NCBI GenBank assembly: GCA_029378245.1
Contig: JARKIF010000125.1
Span: forward strand, 1 to 64,000
Direction: 5' to 3'
DNA from: Roridomyces roridus
Taxonomy: Eukaryota > Basidiomycota > Agaricomycetes > Agaricales > Mycenaceae
Length of the DNA stretch: 64,000 bases
This document shows positions 35,587 through 47,166 of the stretch, in pieces. The number at the start of each line of letters is the position of its first letter. Positions within the stretch are counted from its first letter, which is position 1. The notes under the pieces were generated by a model. That model saw only the letters and a program-made list of their open reading frames with translations. It ran no database searches and had not been told where the DNA came from. Made by a program: the position numbers and the translations under genes.

Positions 35587-38500
35587 ATGTTCCCAGGGGC
35601 TAGTGGCCTCGATCTCAGGGGATCGAACAACACGAATGTGGCGAGGGACGTGCATATACACCACCACCACCATGCTCCTGGTAAGTGCCCTTTTACAATG
35701 CGGTCCAAGCATTATACGTGGTAGCCAATATGTCGACACCTGATGCACCTGATGCACCTGATGCACCTGGTCTTCCTCTCACTCCTCAGGGCTCAAGAGA
35801 CCAAGTAATCCCTGCGCCGAGGAGACTGGATGGTGTGTATTCTGACAGCGAGAATTACTGCAGCCAATTGCTACGATGCGGGCGAGGCATGCCACTCTAC
35901 CTCCCGGGCCCCGGCGAAAACCTTCCCCAAGAATATCAGAGACATGGTGTCTCCATCGGCGACGTCGGGAGCCTGACCCCGCATGGAGATTTCGACTTTT
36001 TCTTCAACATCTACCTCCCCGCCGATGACCCAGTCAACGCTATCGGCACACCCGAAAACTTCTTCCCGTTGACGCCCCGCTACGCCTCGGCAGACACAAG
36101 GCTGCGGAAGTACTCCGCCGAGGATTATGTCTCCACTCCTCCATCAGTCGTGAAGCTGGATACTCGGCCTCCGCCAATGTCCGTCAATCGTTCTTGTCTG
36201 CGATTCTGGTCCTGACATGTATCTCACTTCAGGGACTTCCCCGCTATGGAAAGTTTTGCTTTCGACTGTTGCGGTCCCCAGGGAGCGGTATTAACCATTC
36301 CCCTCGGCTCGCGCGTCGAGGAACTGGCAAATCTTGAGAATATGCTACGATTCGCTCGCGAGAATGCAGAGAGCTGGTACCAATATGCCAATGGTGCCCG
36401 CGGACGGCGACTCACCAATGGCTCCCTGTACCTCGTCACCGGATGGGAGAAAGCGCTGGTCTGGGGCCGAGCCTCCTTCCAGGATCTATCAGCACAATCC
36501 ACCTTCCGACTCGCATTTGAGCCCACCCCGACGGCGAGTCCCGGTCCTAACATGGATGACCGCTACAACTACGGCTACCGCTGGACCGCCGCGGGACCCG
36601 CTCGAACGAAGAGCTATGGATCTCTCCCGCAGACTGCTCCACTCAATCAAACCCTCTTCATACACGGGTATTCGATCTCGCTTGGCTCCAGCATTTGGGG
36701 CAAGTTCTTCAAAGATGTCCAGATTTCTCAAATCGTGGATTCGAGGCTGGGGCGGCATAACAAGGATTGGGTGCCTTACGGCCCTCAAGGGTTTTCCATT
36801 TCCTGGGCGCTTGGTTTTTCTGGCAGAGGTGGATCGGGTGGGGGAACACAGCACGCCGGGGAGCAGCAAGATGGAGGAGACATGGGTGATGATATTGGGA
36901 TAGGTGACATCACCCCTATGAAACAAGTGGGTTACTGGAATACTTTAGCGACCAAGAGGCTGACTTCTGCAGCTTTTCCGACCTTCTCAAGTAATCAACG
37001 ACTATGTCCTTCACAAGGTAATTTCTTTATGATCCATCACTCCCTGCTGTCTCAATCAATCTGTCTAGTGTCCCGATGCAGAGGTCATCATGACTCACGA
37101 CGACGACTGGCGGGATATCCTCCGAAGTGTATGTAATATCACGTGACTATATCACGCATTTGCTCACCTTCATTCATAGGATGGTACGGCTCCCCATTCG
37201 GAGGAGGAGATGATGGAGCTGCTTTATCATGCCTGCGAGGCGCTCATGCTGGTGGAAGAAGATGGACTTGCTACCATCCATCGTACGGACTCACTGGGAC
37301 ATGCTGAGATACTCCTTTCCTCGGACAGCGTTCCCGCAGACAGCGAACATGCCATGACCAAACTGGTGGCAACATACAGGCGACTGGGGCGGTCCCAGGA
37401 GGCGGAGCCGCTTGAAATTTCTGTTCTCAAACAGTGTCAGCAACTCCTCGGGGATGACCATCCTGACACGCTGGCTGCTATGGCCAACCTTGCAGTCACA
37501 TACAGGCAACTGGGACGGTACCAAGATGCGGAGCCGCTTGAAATTTCTGTCCTCAAACAGCGTCAGAAACTCCTCGGTGATGACCATCCTGACACAGTGA
37601 CTGCCATGGCCAACCTTGCAGTCACATACAGGCAACTGGAGTGGTTCCAGGAGGCAGAGCCGCTTGAAATTTCTGTCTTCAAACAGCATCAGAAACTCCT
37701 CGGGGATGACCATCCTGACACGGTGACTGCCATGGCCAACCTTGCAGTCACATACAGGCAACTGGAGCGGTTCCAGGAGGCGGAGCCGCTTCAACTTTCT
37801 GTTCTCAAACAGCGTCAGCAACTCCTCGGGGATGACCATCCTGACACAGTGACTGCCATGGCCAACCTTGCAGTCACATACAGGCAACTGGAGCGGTTCC
37901 AGGAGGCGGAGCCGCTTCAACTTTCTGTTATCAAACAGCATCAGCAACTCCTCGGGGATGACCATCCTGACACGCTGGCTGCTATGGCCAACCTTGCATT
38001 CACATATTGGCAATTGGGACGGTACCAAGAGGCGGAGCCGCTTGAAATTTCTGTCCTCGAACAGCGTCAGAAACTCCTCGGTGATGACCATCCTGACACA
38101 GTGACTGCCATGGCCAACCTTGCAGTCACATACAGGCAACTGGAGCGGTTCCAGGAGGCAGAGCCACTCCAACTTTCTGTTCTTGAACGGCGCCAGAAAA
38201 TTCTTGGTGATGACCATCCTGACACACTGAGCACCATGGCCAACCTTGCAGCCACATACGGGCAACTGGGACGGTACCAAGAGGCAGAGCTGCTCCAAGT
38301 TTATGTTCTTGAACGGCACCAGAAACTTCTTGGTGATGACCATCCTGACACCCTGATTGACATCGGCAACCTTGCAGCCACATACATGCAACTGGGACGG
38401 TACCAAGAGGCAGAGCCACTCCAACTTTCTGTTCTTGAACGGAGCCAGAAACTTCTCAGTGATGACCATCCTGACACACTGAGAACCATGGCCAACCTTG

Positions 38501-39108
38501 CAGCCACATACGTGCAACTGGGACGGTACCAAGAGGCAGAGCCGCTCCAACTTTGTGTTCTTGAACGGCGCCAGAAACTTCTTGGTGATGACCATCCTGA
38601 CACACTGAACACCATGGTCCACCTTGCAGCCACATATGGGCAACTGGGACGGTACCAAGAGGCAGAGCCGCTCCAAAGTTCTGTCCTTGCACAGCAGCAG
38701 AAACTCCTCGGTGATGACCATCCTGACACGCTGAAGGCCATGGCCAGCCTTGCAGCCACATACAGTGAGCTGGGGCGGTACCAAGAGGCAGAGCCGCTTG
38801 AAATCTCTGTCCTTGAACGGTCCCAGAAACTCCTCGGTGATGACCATCCTGATACCCTGAGAGCCATGGCCAACCTTGCCATGACACTCCATAGGAGCGG
38901 CAGGCACCAGGCAGCAGAAAACCTCCAACTCCAAGTTGTTACAAAATGTACAGAGGTCTTGGGAGCTGGCCATCCCCACACTCACCATGCCAACAAAGCC
39001 TTAATGGCTACACAAGATGCCTTGGCTATGGCCAGGGACCCAGGACACACCAGTGTGAAGGGGCTCTCCAAACTATTTTCCAGGCTCAAACTTTCCTTTA
39101 ATAAGTAG
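35587..39108 (+). CDS. SN3: shared-N-terminus family protein with 13 TPR repeats
   Basis: Predicted product 1091 aa from six exons (35587-35680, 35725-36178, 36233-36926, 36973-37017, 37069-37128, 37180-39108). N-terminus MFPGASGLDLRGSNNTNVAR, then a His5 run and a PDAPDAPDAPG tract encoded by three 9-bp repeats at about 35739-35766. Domain 1: GRGMPLYLPGPGENLPQEYQ and FDFFFNIYLPADDPV. Domain 2: CCGPQGAVLTIPLGS, ESWYQYANGARGRRLTNGS, LFIHGYSISLGSSIWGKFF. Then RPSQVINDYVLHK, VIMTHDDDWRDILRS and the linker MMELLYHACEALMLVEEDG. The C-terminus is a tetratricopeptide array of the kinesin-light-chain type. The N-terminal half is very close to SN5. Inferred role: sensor or scaffold protein whose TPRs bind partners. 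Confidence 0.85.
37363..39000 (+). repeat. Thirteen 126-bp tandem repeats encoding TPRs
   Basis: Each unit encodes 42 residues of the form LAxTYxQLGRYQEAEPLQLS-VLERxQKLLGDDHPDT-xxAMAN. Units 2-7 and units 8-12 form two groups that are nearly identical within each group even at silent positions (for example CTCGGTGATGACCATCCTGA). Unit 13 is degenerate. The pattern shows recent unit duplication or homogenisation by unequal exchange, so copy number probably varies between strains. Confidence 0.85.
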
Positions 39109-39282
39109 CCTCATGTAAGACAGAATGTATGATTTCTATGCCAAGCATGTTCCAGATTTTCCCGGTCCAGACTAGGTAGTATATTTGTAGTATATGCAAG
39201 TGCATGTCTATGAGAGACTGGGGGTGCATCAGGGCAGAGCTCATGCATTACAGCTGTCGTCCATAGGCCACCAGCCGAGACC
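39109..39282. other. SN3-SN4 junction
   Basis: Only about 170 bp separate the SN3 stop from the first recognisable SN4 coding sequence. Neither a first exon of the MFTEAS type nor a promoter motif is visible. Confidence 0.4.
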
Positions 39283-39657
39283 CTTACGACGACTGCGGAC
39301 ACGCAATATACTCCCAGTCAATGTTACTGCAACCAGTTATTGTTCCAGGGACGAGGGTTCCCGCTCTATGTTCCGGCGCCTCAAGGGAATCTTCCTCCAG
39401 ATTATAAACACCATGGTGTTTCCATCGGAGACGTTGGGACGGTCACCCCACAGGGTGTTTTCCGCTTCTTTTTCAACATTTACCTACCCGCGGAGCACCC
39501 CATCAACCACAACGACGTCCCCGATAATTTTTCACCTTTGGCTCAGTACGATTCCCAAAGCGTGGTCCCCAGGGATTATCTCCCTGAAGATTTCGTCTCG
39601 ACGCTGGATTCTGTCGAGAGATTAGACCTGCCAGCAGATCCACAAAAGTGCGTTATT

Positions 39658-40815
39658 CACTGCATTCCCGACCCCCTCGGCAGACCTCTGCTGAGGTATG
39701 CCGAGGTCTGCCGAGGTGGGTCGAGGTCTGCCAAGGTGGGTCGAGGTCTGCCGGAGTTGGGTCGAGGTCCCTAAGCGAGGTCTGCCCAACCAAAGTTGGC
39801 CGAGGTGGGTCGAGGTCCCCTCTGCCCCCCAGGCGGGCAGGGTCGGGCAGTGATGCTTGAGGGGCGATAGGGCCTCAAGCGATAGGGGCCCTATCTGGCC
39901 CTAAATTAGGGCCCTATCGAGTCTGGGGTCAAGTCATAGGCCCTAATGAGGTCCTAAATCTTATCTTATCTTATCTTCACGTGACATTCCAGAGGCCGGG
40001 AGCCTCTGAAACACCTTGAAACGGGGAGATCACAGAGTAGCAAGAGCTCAAAGCCATCAATGCAACTGCAGAGTAGATGGAGCCGCAGAAATCAATGTAT
40101 CAGAGATTCAAACCCATCACAGACCTATTTCCTTTTTTGGCCACCCACTTCGATAGGGCCCTATCGCGGGGCCCTATTTATAGGGGATTAGGGCCTCATA
40201 GGGCCCTATCGGTCGGCGGGGGTCGATTTAGGGGCCCTATCAGCATCACTGGGGTCGGGCGTCGGGTTGGCGGTAATTATACACTGCCTGTCTATTTATG
40301 TAGCGTTGCCAGCGAGATGGTCAAAGCTTAAACGATTAAAACTTGATGACCGTTGCCCAGTGTGAGTCACCGTCGACAATGGACGGCAATATTCCCTCTT
40401 TTTCTTCTCTCTTCCATCTCGCCCTGCGCTTCGCGCCTCGTTCACGCCTGCATGGCACAATCTGCAAATCCCGTTCCTCACGGTGATCCGTGGGCCCCTT
40501 GGACCGTGGACTGGCTGGGGACTGGGCCGTCGTAAAGAACTGCCGTGGTTTTGACAGTTTCAATTTGACACCGCGACATGTGGCATGATGTCTGTCATTG
40601 GTTTGTCGAGCAATAACGTACTTACACCCAGCCTCCACTGAGAGGGTGTGGCAGACCTAATACAAGCCCACCCGATTGAGGCAGACCCGCGGAGACTGAG
40701 GCAGATCATGGCAGACCCGGGCAGACGTGCCCAAGTCGGGGCAGACTCTCCCCCAGTCTGGGTCTGCCGAGACGCCTCGGCAGACCCTCTGCCGAGGAGG
40801 CATGGGAATGCAGTG
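39658..40815. mobile_element. CACTA/CMC-like non-autonomous element, 1158 bp including a nested MITE
   Basis: The left end CACTGCATTCCC is mirrored exactly by GGGAATGCAGTG at the right end, and the similarity continues imperfectly to about 28 bp (CTCGGCAGA on both sides). The flanking triplet ATT occurs at 39655-39657 and 40816-40818, a 3-bp target duplication. Subterminal zones on both sides are filled with GGTCTGCC/GGCAGACC repeats. CACTG termini, a 3-bp duplication and subterminal repeats are hallmarks of the CACTA (CMC/EnSpm) superfamily. There is no transposase frame. Confidence 0.8.
39848..40251. mobile_element. hAT-like MITE, 404 bp, nested in the CACTA-like element
   Basis: It begins CAGTGATGC and ends GCATCACTG, and is flanked by a perfect 8-bp duplication GGGTCGGG (39840-39847 and 40252-40259). 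The arms carry repeated palindromic GATAGGGCCCTATC units. The 8-bp duplication and CAGTG end fit the hAT superfamily. It differs in sequence from the hAT-like element at 8924. Being nested, it inserted after the CACTA-like element. Confidence 0.88.
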
Positions 40816-43519
40816 ATTTGCCATAAGAATGCTAATAACCTGTCTGATTTATTCCAGGGAATTCAAGGTCCGAGGATTTCCTATTCGAAGGCAACGGGTC
40901 TCACGGCGCACTCCTGGCTATTCCCTTCGGCTCCCGTTTCGAGAAACTTGGCGACAGCTTGCAGCAGATGACGGACTATGCGCGTGCCAACGCTGAGAGT
41001 TGGTACCACCACAGCAATGGCTCCAGGGGTCGTCAACTGCCCAATGGGTCTTTGTATCTTATTACTGGGTGGGAAACGGCCCGCGCCTGGGGAATGGCTT
41101 CCTTTCAGAGGGCTGCGGCTCGATCTCCGTTCCGACTTGCCTTTCAGTCTGTTTTGGCCGGTAGCACGGGCGCCTATAAGTATCGGTGGACCGTGTCAGG
41201 TCCGGCTCGCACCCAAACATCCGGTCAAATACCGGCCGAAGACGTGCCGCTCAATCAGACGGTTTTCATCCATGGATACTCGATTTCGCTTGGAAGAGGC
41301 ATATGGGACAAGCTCTTCAAAGGCGTCGAGATTTCGGAGATTGCGGATTGTCGGCCGGGGCAGGATGGCAACCGGGATTACATTCCGTTTGGAACTCGAG
41401 GATTTTCCTTTTCGTGGTCAATTGGCTCTACTGGAGGGAAACAGCATGGACGCGAGGACCGCGCGCCGACCCATGCCGTGGAGATAGCTGATTTAGCTCC
41501 GGCGCAGAACGTCAGTTGCATTTATTATAACCACTGCACACAAAGCTCATCGCGCTTGGCGGCCAGTTACATCCGTCCCAAGTAATAAACAATTACATCC
41601 TTGAGAAGGTAAACAGTCCAGGCCGTTCGAATAATGTGTTGATAATGTGACTATTCCCAGTTTCTGGATGCCGCTGTTGTGATGACCCACGACGACGATT
41701 GGCGGGATATTCTCCGATCTGTGCGTTCAGTAAGACGAGGTTGCATTTGCGGCTCATATGTTCGTGCTCAGGATAACACCAATCAAGATGTAGTGTCACT
41801 ACTAAAGCGCGCCTGCGAGGATTTTTCGCTAGAAGAGGCGAATGGTCTGATTACGGTCCGTCGCTCGAGAGGGAAAAGCAATGAACATGATATGATGGGC
41901 TCGCCTCCAGCAAGTCCTCTTGGATCGGAGTTGTTCACAGGAACAGATATGGACCATCGTTCAAAGGAACTGCTGGATTCCGCATCTCCAGAATCCCGCT
42001 CAAGGCCCTGCCACCGATCTACTAGTACGAGCCTTGACAGTAGCACAGGTCCATTTTCTAAAGAGGACACGGAGCATCCGTGTCCTCCCTCCGAGCCCGC
42101 CCTCGAGGACGACGACTGCGACAAACCACTTCCTCCGACTCGTCCTCCTTACGGTCAGCTGCGCCACCAGGAACCCTTACCTTCATCGACACCCTTCAAC
42201 CCCAATTATCTTTCGCCCCACTGGACACGCAATCTCCGTGTGGACACGACACCCGAGCTCCTCGAGTCTGGGTGGCAGCCCAGCCAATACTTCCCGGCGT
42301 CGCCTTCAAGCCCTTCCTCTCACTCTCCCGCCTCTTTAGCGGGATCGGAGACGTCATCGGGCGCCCCAGTGTCCCCTGGCACGCCCAGCTACTTGCAGCT
42401 GCCAAACCCCATGATCGCCTCCCCAAGCCGCCAGAGATCCACTAACAGAGGAGGGTCGCCCAGCCCATACCGCTACCGTAGTCCTCAGCCCAGTCCCTAC
42501 GATCTCAGCGATAGTCTGGAGGCCTATCGTGGGCGGTCGAAGACGCGGGTCGAACGAGATGGGATGCAGAAACGCTTCCTGTCCATTGAACCGTCGGTGA
42601 ATGCCATAGACAGCGACCTGGAGGCTCTGTCTATCGAGGAAACGCCGCAGCCGGATGTGTCGTACCCCAGCTACATTCACGATGAATCGTACATGGGCCG
42701 GCTCATTCCTCAGGATTTTGCGTCCCTGGGTAGACAGGCGGGCTATTCCGGCTCCTCTTCCTCGTCCTTGTCGCCGATACCCCGCCCGGCAGCTCCTGCG
42801 CAGTTGGACGCCGACGAAGTCTATTATAATGGCGGCGCTGAACACGCACCTTCCTTTACCGTCATCAGTGACGGCATTCGTAAAGCACGGCCCCGTCGCA
42901 AGGAGCGCAGCCCCTACCCGCCGCAGCATCGCAAGGCTGAAGGGCAAGGACAGGACGTTGACCCCTTGGGTCCGTGGGACGGTCAGATGTCGCCGGAGGG
43001 CCCAATGACCTCGCAGCCCATTCGTGCTCAAGTCGGGACGGACGCAACAGTCCGTGCGTCCACTGCCCGTCGCAAGGATCCCTCCAAGATCGGGGACTTT
43101 ATCTGCGGGGTGTGCGGGCACGATTTCATGGCCAAGCACAATCTGAATAACCATATGAACTCGCACCTGGATATCAAGAACTTTGAGTGCGGCTGTGGTG
43201 AGCGGTTTGGGACTGCGCATGTCTTGAAGCGCCACAAGTCGAAATGCTCTTCCGAGTCGTAGGATGTAAGCTTGAAGGTAAGCATTCTCTGTGCATTACT
43301 GTACTTCGTACTGATTTTATATGGCTCTCTCTAGCGCTCGTGAGCGTCTGTGGGTCCTTGAACAGCAGTGCTTAGCTGTTTCGCTGTGTTGTGGCAATTG
43401 GAAAAGAGTACCCAAAGTTCAGTCCAAGTGCCCGAGTAAATGTCATTTCCGTATTTTTTGGGAACAATCCTTCCTCTCGGCGTCGATCGATGCAATAAGC
43501 GTCTATTCCTCATAACCGA

Positions 43520-43646
43520 GCTTGAGCGGAATCCCATCGTTCGTATCCTGCAATTATCTGAGTGGGAATGGGATTTCCCAGAGAAGAATCTCGAGGACGC
43601 GTCGGATATAGTCATCCTTCGTGGGCGATACTTCACCATAATATAG
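43520..43646 (+). pseudogene. 3' fragment of an F-box gene
   Basis: Encodes ERNPIVRILQLSEWEWDFPE and a DIVIL...RYF tail, matching the last 40 residues of the three F-box paralogs in the window. Nothing of the upstream gene remains. The sequence after it (TTGAATATACGATCC, TTTCTTGACAAC, GTCAGTAAAGCACG) also matches the 3' flank of the F-box gene at 8776-10685, so gene end and repeat were copied as one unit. Confidence 0.75.
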
Positions 43647-43849
43647 ACACCCCTGCTCCGGATCCTCTTCGGAAAGGCGTCTCTCAAATGATGTTTGTGG
43701 TATTGTATCTTGGAAGGACCAGCCGTATTCTACGGGGTAACGAGCCTGCATTTCTATTTTGAATATACGATCCGCCCTTTCTTGACAACACCGTCAGTAA
43801 AGCACGAAAGCGGAACAAGCACAGACTAACAGTTAACGCAGGCTACTAC

Positions 43850-44910
43850 TCCACCACTCCCAAACGAGACCCACCCACTCGCCGTTCCCACCGGTCGGAC
43901 GTCTTACGATCTTCGACTCGGATATCGGGTCAATTGTATGCGGCATGCTCATCGACCAGACGTGCGTTGTTGCCGTTGCCAACGCCCCGGGAGTACATAC
44001 ACCGCTTCAGCCTGACGGGGCCGCGCGCAACATGCTCAGCGAACCGGAGGTGTGCCCGTGCAACACCCCCGGGTGTACATCTACCACGCGAGGGGTTTGA
44101 CGATATGTCTTGACCGAGATCTTTCTTGAGGATAAGACGGGCTTGAGGGTGGGGATGTCGACGACGAAAGATTGGACGTCAGTGGGGTTCTGGGCGGAGG
44201 TCAGGTGTGTAGTGGATGATGAGAGATACAGTACGTACGGGTTGTCGTGGTCAGCATTGGTGTGATGCCAGTGAGTGGCACGATGCTGGTCGTCGAGATT
44301 GGTCAAATCGAGGAGTGTGTGGCCAGCGACGACGGCGGCGGGTGCCTATGGGTATGGTGAGCAACGGCGGAGAGGTGAGAAGGGAGGGACCAGGTACCTG
44401 ACTCCTGAGAGGGAGGGATGGCCAACGAAGACGACGATGACGAGGACCGCCTGCGGACGTGATGAGCGAAGGCAGAGGGCATAAAGAGGCTAGGAAACCT
44501 TAGAGTGTGGCCAGGGACATCGTCTAGATGAGGTGTGGGTCCAGGTCCGGAGACCGATAGCGATGGTGTCACTCGGTGCTGGGAACAATCAGCGAGAGAA
44601 GATGGGCTCACGGAAGGTATAGTACCTTACAGATACGCCAAAGATGTCGAGGGTATCGTCAACTGGACGTGTGGGTCCATGAAATTGACGACGCTAGTCT
44701 GCACGATGTATGGGACCTTTGACCAAGGAGGAAGCAGTATGAGCTTACCGCGGTGAGGGGCGACCTCTTCTTGAACGGGTAGAAGAGGTCTCGTGAAGAG
44801 AGATGCGGCCTTTTATACGTGGTGGGTCCACACCCATCAGGCACTCGCTCGTTGGAGTCATCTACGCAACCGAATAGAAGGAGGCCGATTTGGAGGCCGG
44901 TAGAAGCCTT
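43850..44910 (-). repeat. TATA-driven repeat, copy F (follows F-box fragment)
   Basis: Complete promoter on minus (TATAAAAGGCCGC, complement of about 44806-44817). The leader donor at about 44745, exon 2 (contains ATGGACCCACACGTCCAG) and exon 3 (ends CACACTCTAAG before GTTTCC) are all recognisable. It carries an extra 6 bp in the GTTGTTGCCGTTGCC segment of the core. Confidence 0.65.
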
Positions 44911-45660
44911 CGAGACGCAGCCAAAGGTGGCCGGCATGGAGCGCGCGACGAGGAGGACCCAGATGAGGTCTCGCAGCTGGTCGCGGCGCGTTGAAGGTCT
45001 CGTCCAGTCGGATTTGCAAGGTGGTGTGCGGAGAGGCTTCCAGAGCCGGAAAAGCAACGTCGAGGGCAATGCCAATCGCGAGATTCTGCAATCCCGTGCC
45101 GTCCTGGCAGCCCGCATGGCTGGCCCAAGCGCGGGTTGTGCCCGAAGCGCTACAGCCTCCACCCCGTAGGTAGTGCGTGCCAACAGCGTCTCCGAATGAA
45201 ACGAGCTCCAGAGGAGCGCGCACGGCACCAGCTGTACGACACGGCGTTCATGAAACGGATATAGCAAGTATGTTTTATCTTCTTTCCCTATAAAACCATG
45301 TTAGCGATTCCGATACTGAAGTAGCGAAGCGTAAGGTCGACTCACCTAGACCAGTGGATCCAGCAGAGCCTCAAGAATGCGTTACGCGTCCGAAAAGTCG
45401 GTGGAAAGGGTAGATAAGACTCTTGCCACATCGTTGTGTCAATGATTCTCGCCGCCGTCTTCGGAGGAAAAAGAGTGGGATTCCGCCGTATTCTGCCCTG
45501 TAGGCCGGGAGAGCATTTGTCTCGAGGAGAATGGGATGACGGTCCAGAGCAGCTGATTCCCATCCATCATGATGTGGCAATCTGGACGCTCGTCTCGCGC
45601 TCATGGCGCCGCAGTCCATGGCTGCTCGCTCTACTCTTAAGAAGAATAGCAATTACCTTC
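44910..45660. repeat. Duplicated block, right partner (with 31300-31990)
   Basis: Same sequence block as at 31300-31990, here placed before the second F-box gene instead of the RPL4 copy. The minus-strand frame at 45342-45563 is open over 73 codons and includes TTMWQESYLPFPPTFRTRN. The other block is disrupted in this frame. Confidence 0.5.
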
Positions 45661-45867
45661 ATTGTTCAAAAGACTGGCGCGTTCGCATTCGGTTAAGCGG
45701 CTTCCTTGGTCAAGAGCGAGACAAAGAGCGACAAGGAGCGACAAAAAAGCAAAAGTCTAAGAAACGGACAAAGCCCAGCCCTCGCCACCATTCAAAAGAA
45801 GGGCTCGTCCTCCGTCTCCCAGGTTTCTTCCGTGCAGTCCCTCTACCGCTACTACTGGTCCAACAAC

Positions 45868-47166
45868 ATGCTGATTTTGAACCCTACTATTGACTCGGAG
45901 CCTGATGTCGCAGGTGCGTGTGGACTGCGCATAGACGGCCGGAAAACTCATCGTCGGCCAGTGGCCACTATCACGCACCGTGTTCCCGACGACATGCTGA
46001 CGGAGATCTTCCTGCATTATGTGGAGAGGGACGTGTTTGCCCCACAGCCGACCTGGGTTGACGTGAACAATGCCTGGGTTCTAGCCCGTGTATGCCGTAG
46101 ATGGCGCGATGTCGCTCTCAGCTCTCCGCGACTATGGTGTTGCATCCTCGGGTGGCTCGACAAAATTAACAAGCTTGCACGTTTCAAACGAATTCTGATA
46201 ATTACTTTGCGTCGTGCAAAGTGCGTCCCACTTTCCATTCGTCTCGAGGGTCCGCATATTCACCGTGCTCTGGATCAATTACTTGCTGTTGGACCCCAAT
46301 GGAAGGAAGTCGCACTCGTTCAGCCAACGGAAGTGCTTTTGCGGGGTTTGGCGAAAGAGGGCTTGATCTTTAGCAGCCTGAAGAAGTTGCAAGTCACATC
46401 CTCAGGCCAGTTTCTAGCAAAGGGACTGTTTCACGTCGACCTCCGCCAGTCCATGCCCTCCTTGGAGCATTTGATCTGGGATGTAGACAGCGGACTATAC
46501 CCCTGGGAATTGCAATTACCATGGTCCCAACTTCGCACATGCGTTATTCGAGGTGTCCGTTCGACGGATTTCCTATACATCCTTTCGCTTTTGGCGGCGG
46601 GGACTCATGTCTCTGCTGTGAATGTGAGGGATGTCGATGCTGTGGCAACGAGGACCGAGATTGCATCGCTCAGCATCGACTCAGCCACCTTTCGGCGTCC
46701 AATTCTGCTCCACCTCGTCGCACCTGCCTTGCGAAAGCTCGTCGTCAACCACCGAAACGACGGGGAAGCTGAATCACACTGGAAGCAAATCATCTCGCTC
46801 TTGAATAACAGCGGATGCCCTGTAACGCACCTCCGCATCCAGAGCTCCATGGGTCCGACCCTGAAAACCCAGCAATTACTCAACATCATCAAGTTCCCTC
46901 GAGGACAAGATCTCGTCCGGCTGGATGTATATTACACCACCGACCTGCCTGCTCTCCTCAGGACGCTGGCGAACAAAGACGAGTGGGTCCCGAACCTCCG
47001 GACGCTAGCTCTCGTTGGAGTGGGTGAGGATGTCATGGCGATTCTCGCCGACCGAAATCCTGTCGTTCGGATCCTGGAATTCTCAGAGTGGGAATGGGAT
47101 TTCCCTGAAGAGCCCGTCGTGGGTGGATTGGATGTGGTCGTTTTTCGTAGGCCCTACTTCGTTTAG
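45868..47166 (+). CDS. F-box/LRR-like protein, intact paralog 2
   Basis: Single-exon gene, 432 aa from the ATG at 45868 (the frame is open further upstream but has no earlier ATG). F-box-like helix VPDDMLTEIFLHYV, then NNAWVLARVCRRWRDVALSS with the Trp/Arg pattern usual in Agaricomycete F-box proteins. The C-terminal two thirds contain irregular LRR-like segments (SLEHLIWDV, LRTCVIRGVRSTDFLYIL, LVRLDVYYT, NLRTLALVG) and the family ending EWEWDFPE. Predicted SCF substrate adaptor; substrate unknown. It belongs to a family with three and a half copies in this window. Confidence 0.82.
   Translation: MLILNPTIDSEPDVAGACGLRIDGRKTHRRPVATITHRVPDDMLTEIFLHYVERDVFAPQPTWVDVNNAWVLARVCRRWRDVALSSPRLWCCILGWLDKINKLARFKRILIITLRRAKCVPLSIRLEGPHIHRALDQLLAVGPQWKEVALVQPTEVLLRGLAKEGLIFSSLKKLQVTSSGQFLAKGLFHVDLRQSMPSLEHLIWDVDSGLYPWELQLPWSQLRTCVIRGVRSTDFLYILSLLAAGTHVSAVNVRDVDAVATRTEIASLSIDSATFRRPILLHLVAPALRKLVVNHRNDGEAESHWKQIISLLNNSGCPVTHLRIQSSMGPTLKTQQLLNIIKFPRGQDLVRLDVYYTTDLPALLRTLANKDEWVPNLRTLALVGVGEDVMAILADRNPVVRILEFSEWEWDFPEEPVVGGLDVVVFRRPYFV

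Larger units (their letters stand above)
39283..43262 (+). pseudogene. SN4: shared-N-terminus family member with C2H2 fingers, 5'-truncated, transposon in intron
   Basis: Coding segments: about 39283-39647, 40868-41510, 41567-41608, 41661-41720, 41772-43262. It is a close paralog of SN2: GRGFPLYVPAPQGNLPPDYK, FFNIYLPAEHPI, LLAIPFGSRFEKLG, NGSLYLITGWETARAWGMAS, VVMTHDDDWRDILRS, a Ser/Pro-rich region, then FICGVCGHDFMAKHNLNNHM and FECGCGERFGTAHVLKRHKS. The first exon (MFTEAS motif) and any in-frame ATG are missing. The intron that is about 45 nt in SN2 has grown to about 1.2 kb by insertion of a CACTA-like element. A workable acceptor (TTCAAG, 40862-40867) would keep the frame, so the large downstream exons may still be expressed from another start; hence pseudogene is the cautious call. 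The zinc-finger exon itself is undamaged. Confidence 0.65.

Noticed and set aside
37291..38988. 565-codon open frame on minus through the TPR array
   Set aside because: It is the antisense of nearly identical repeats; once one unit is open, all are. The plus frame has the clear TPR pattern.
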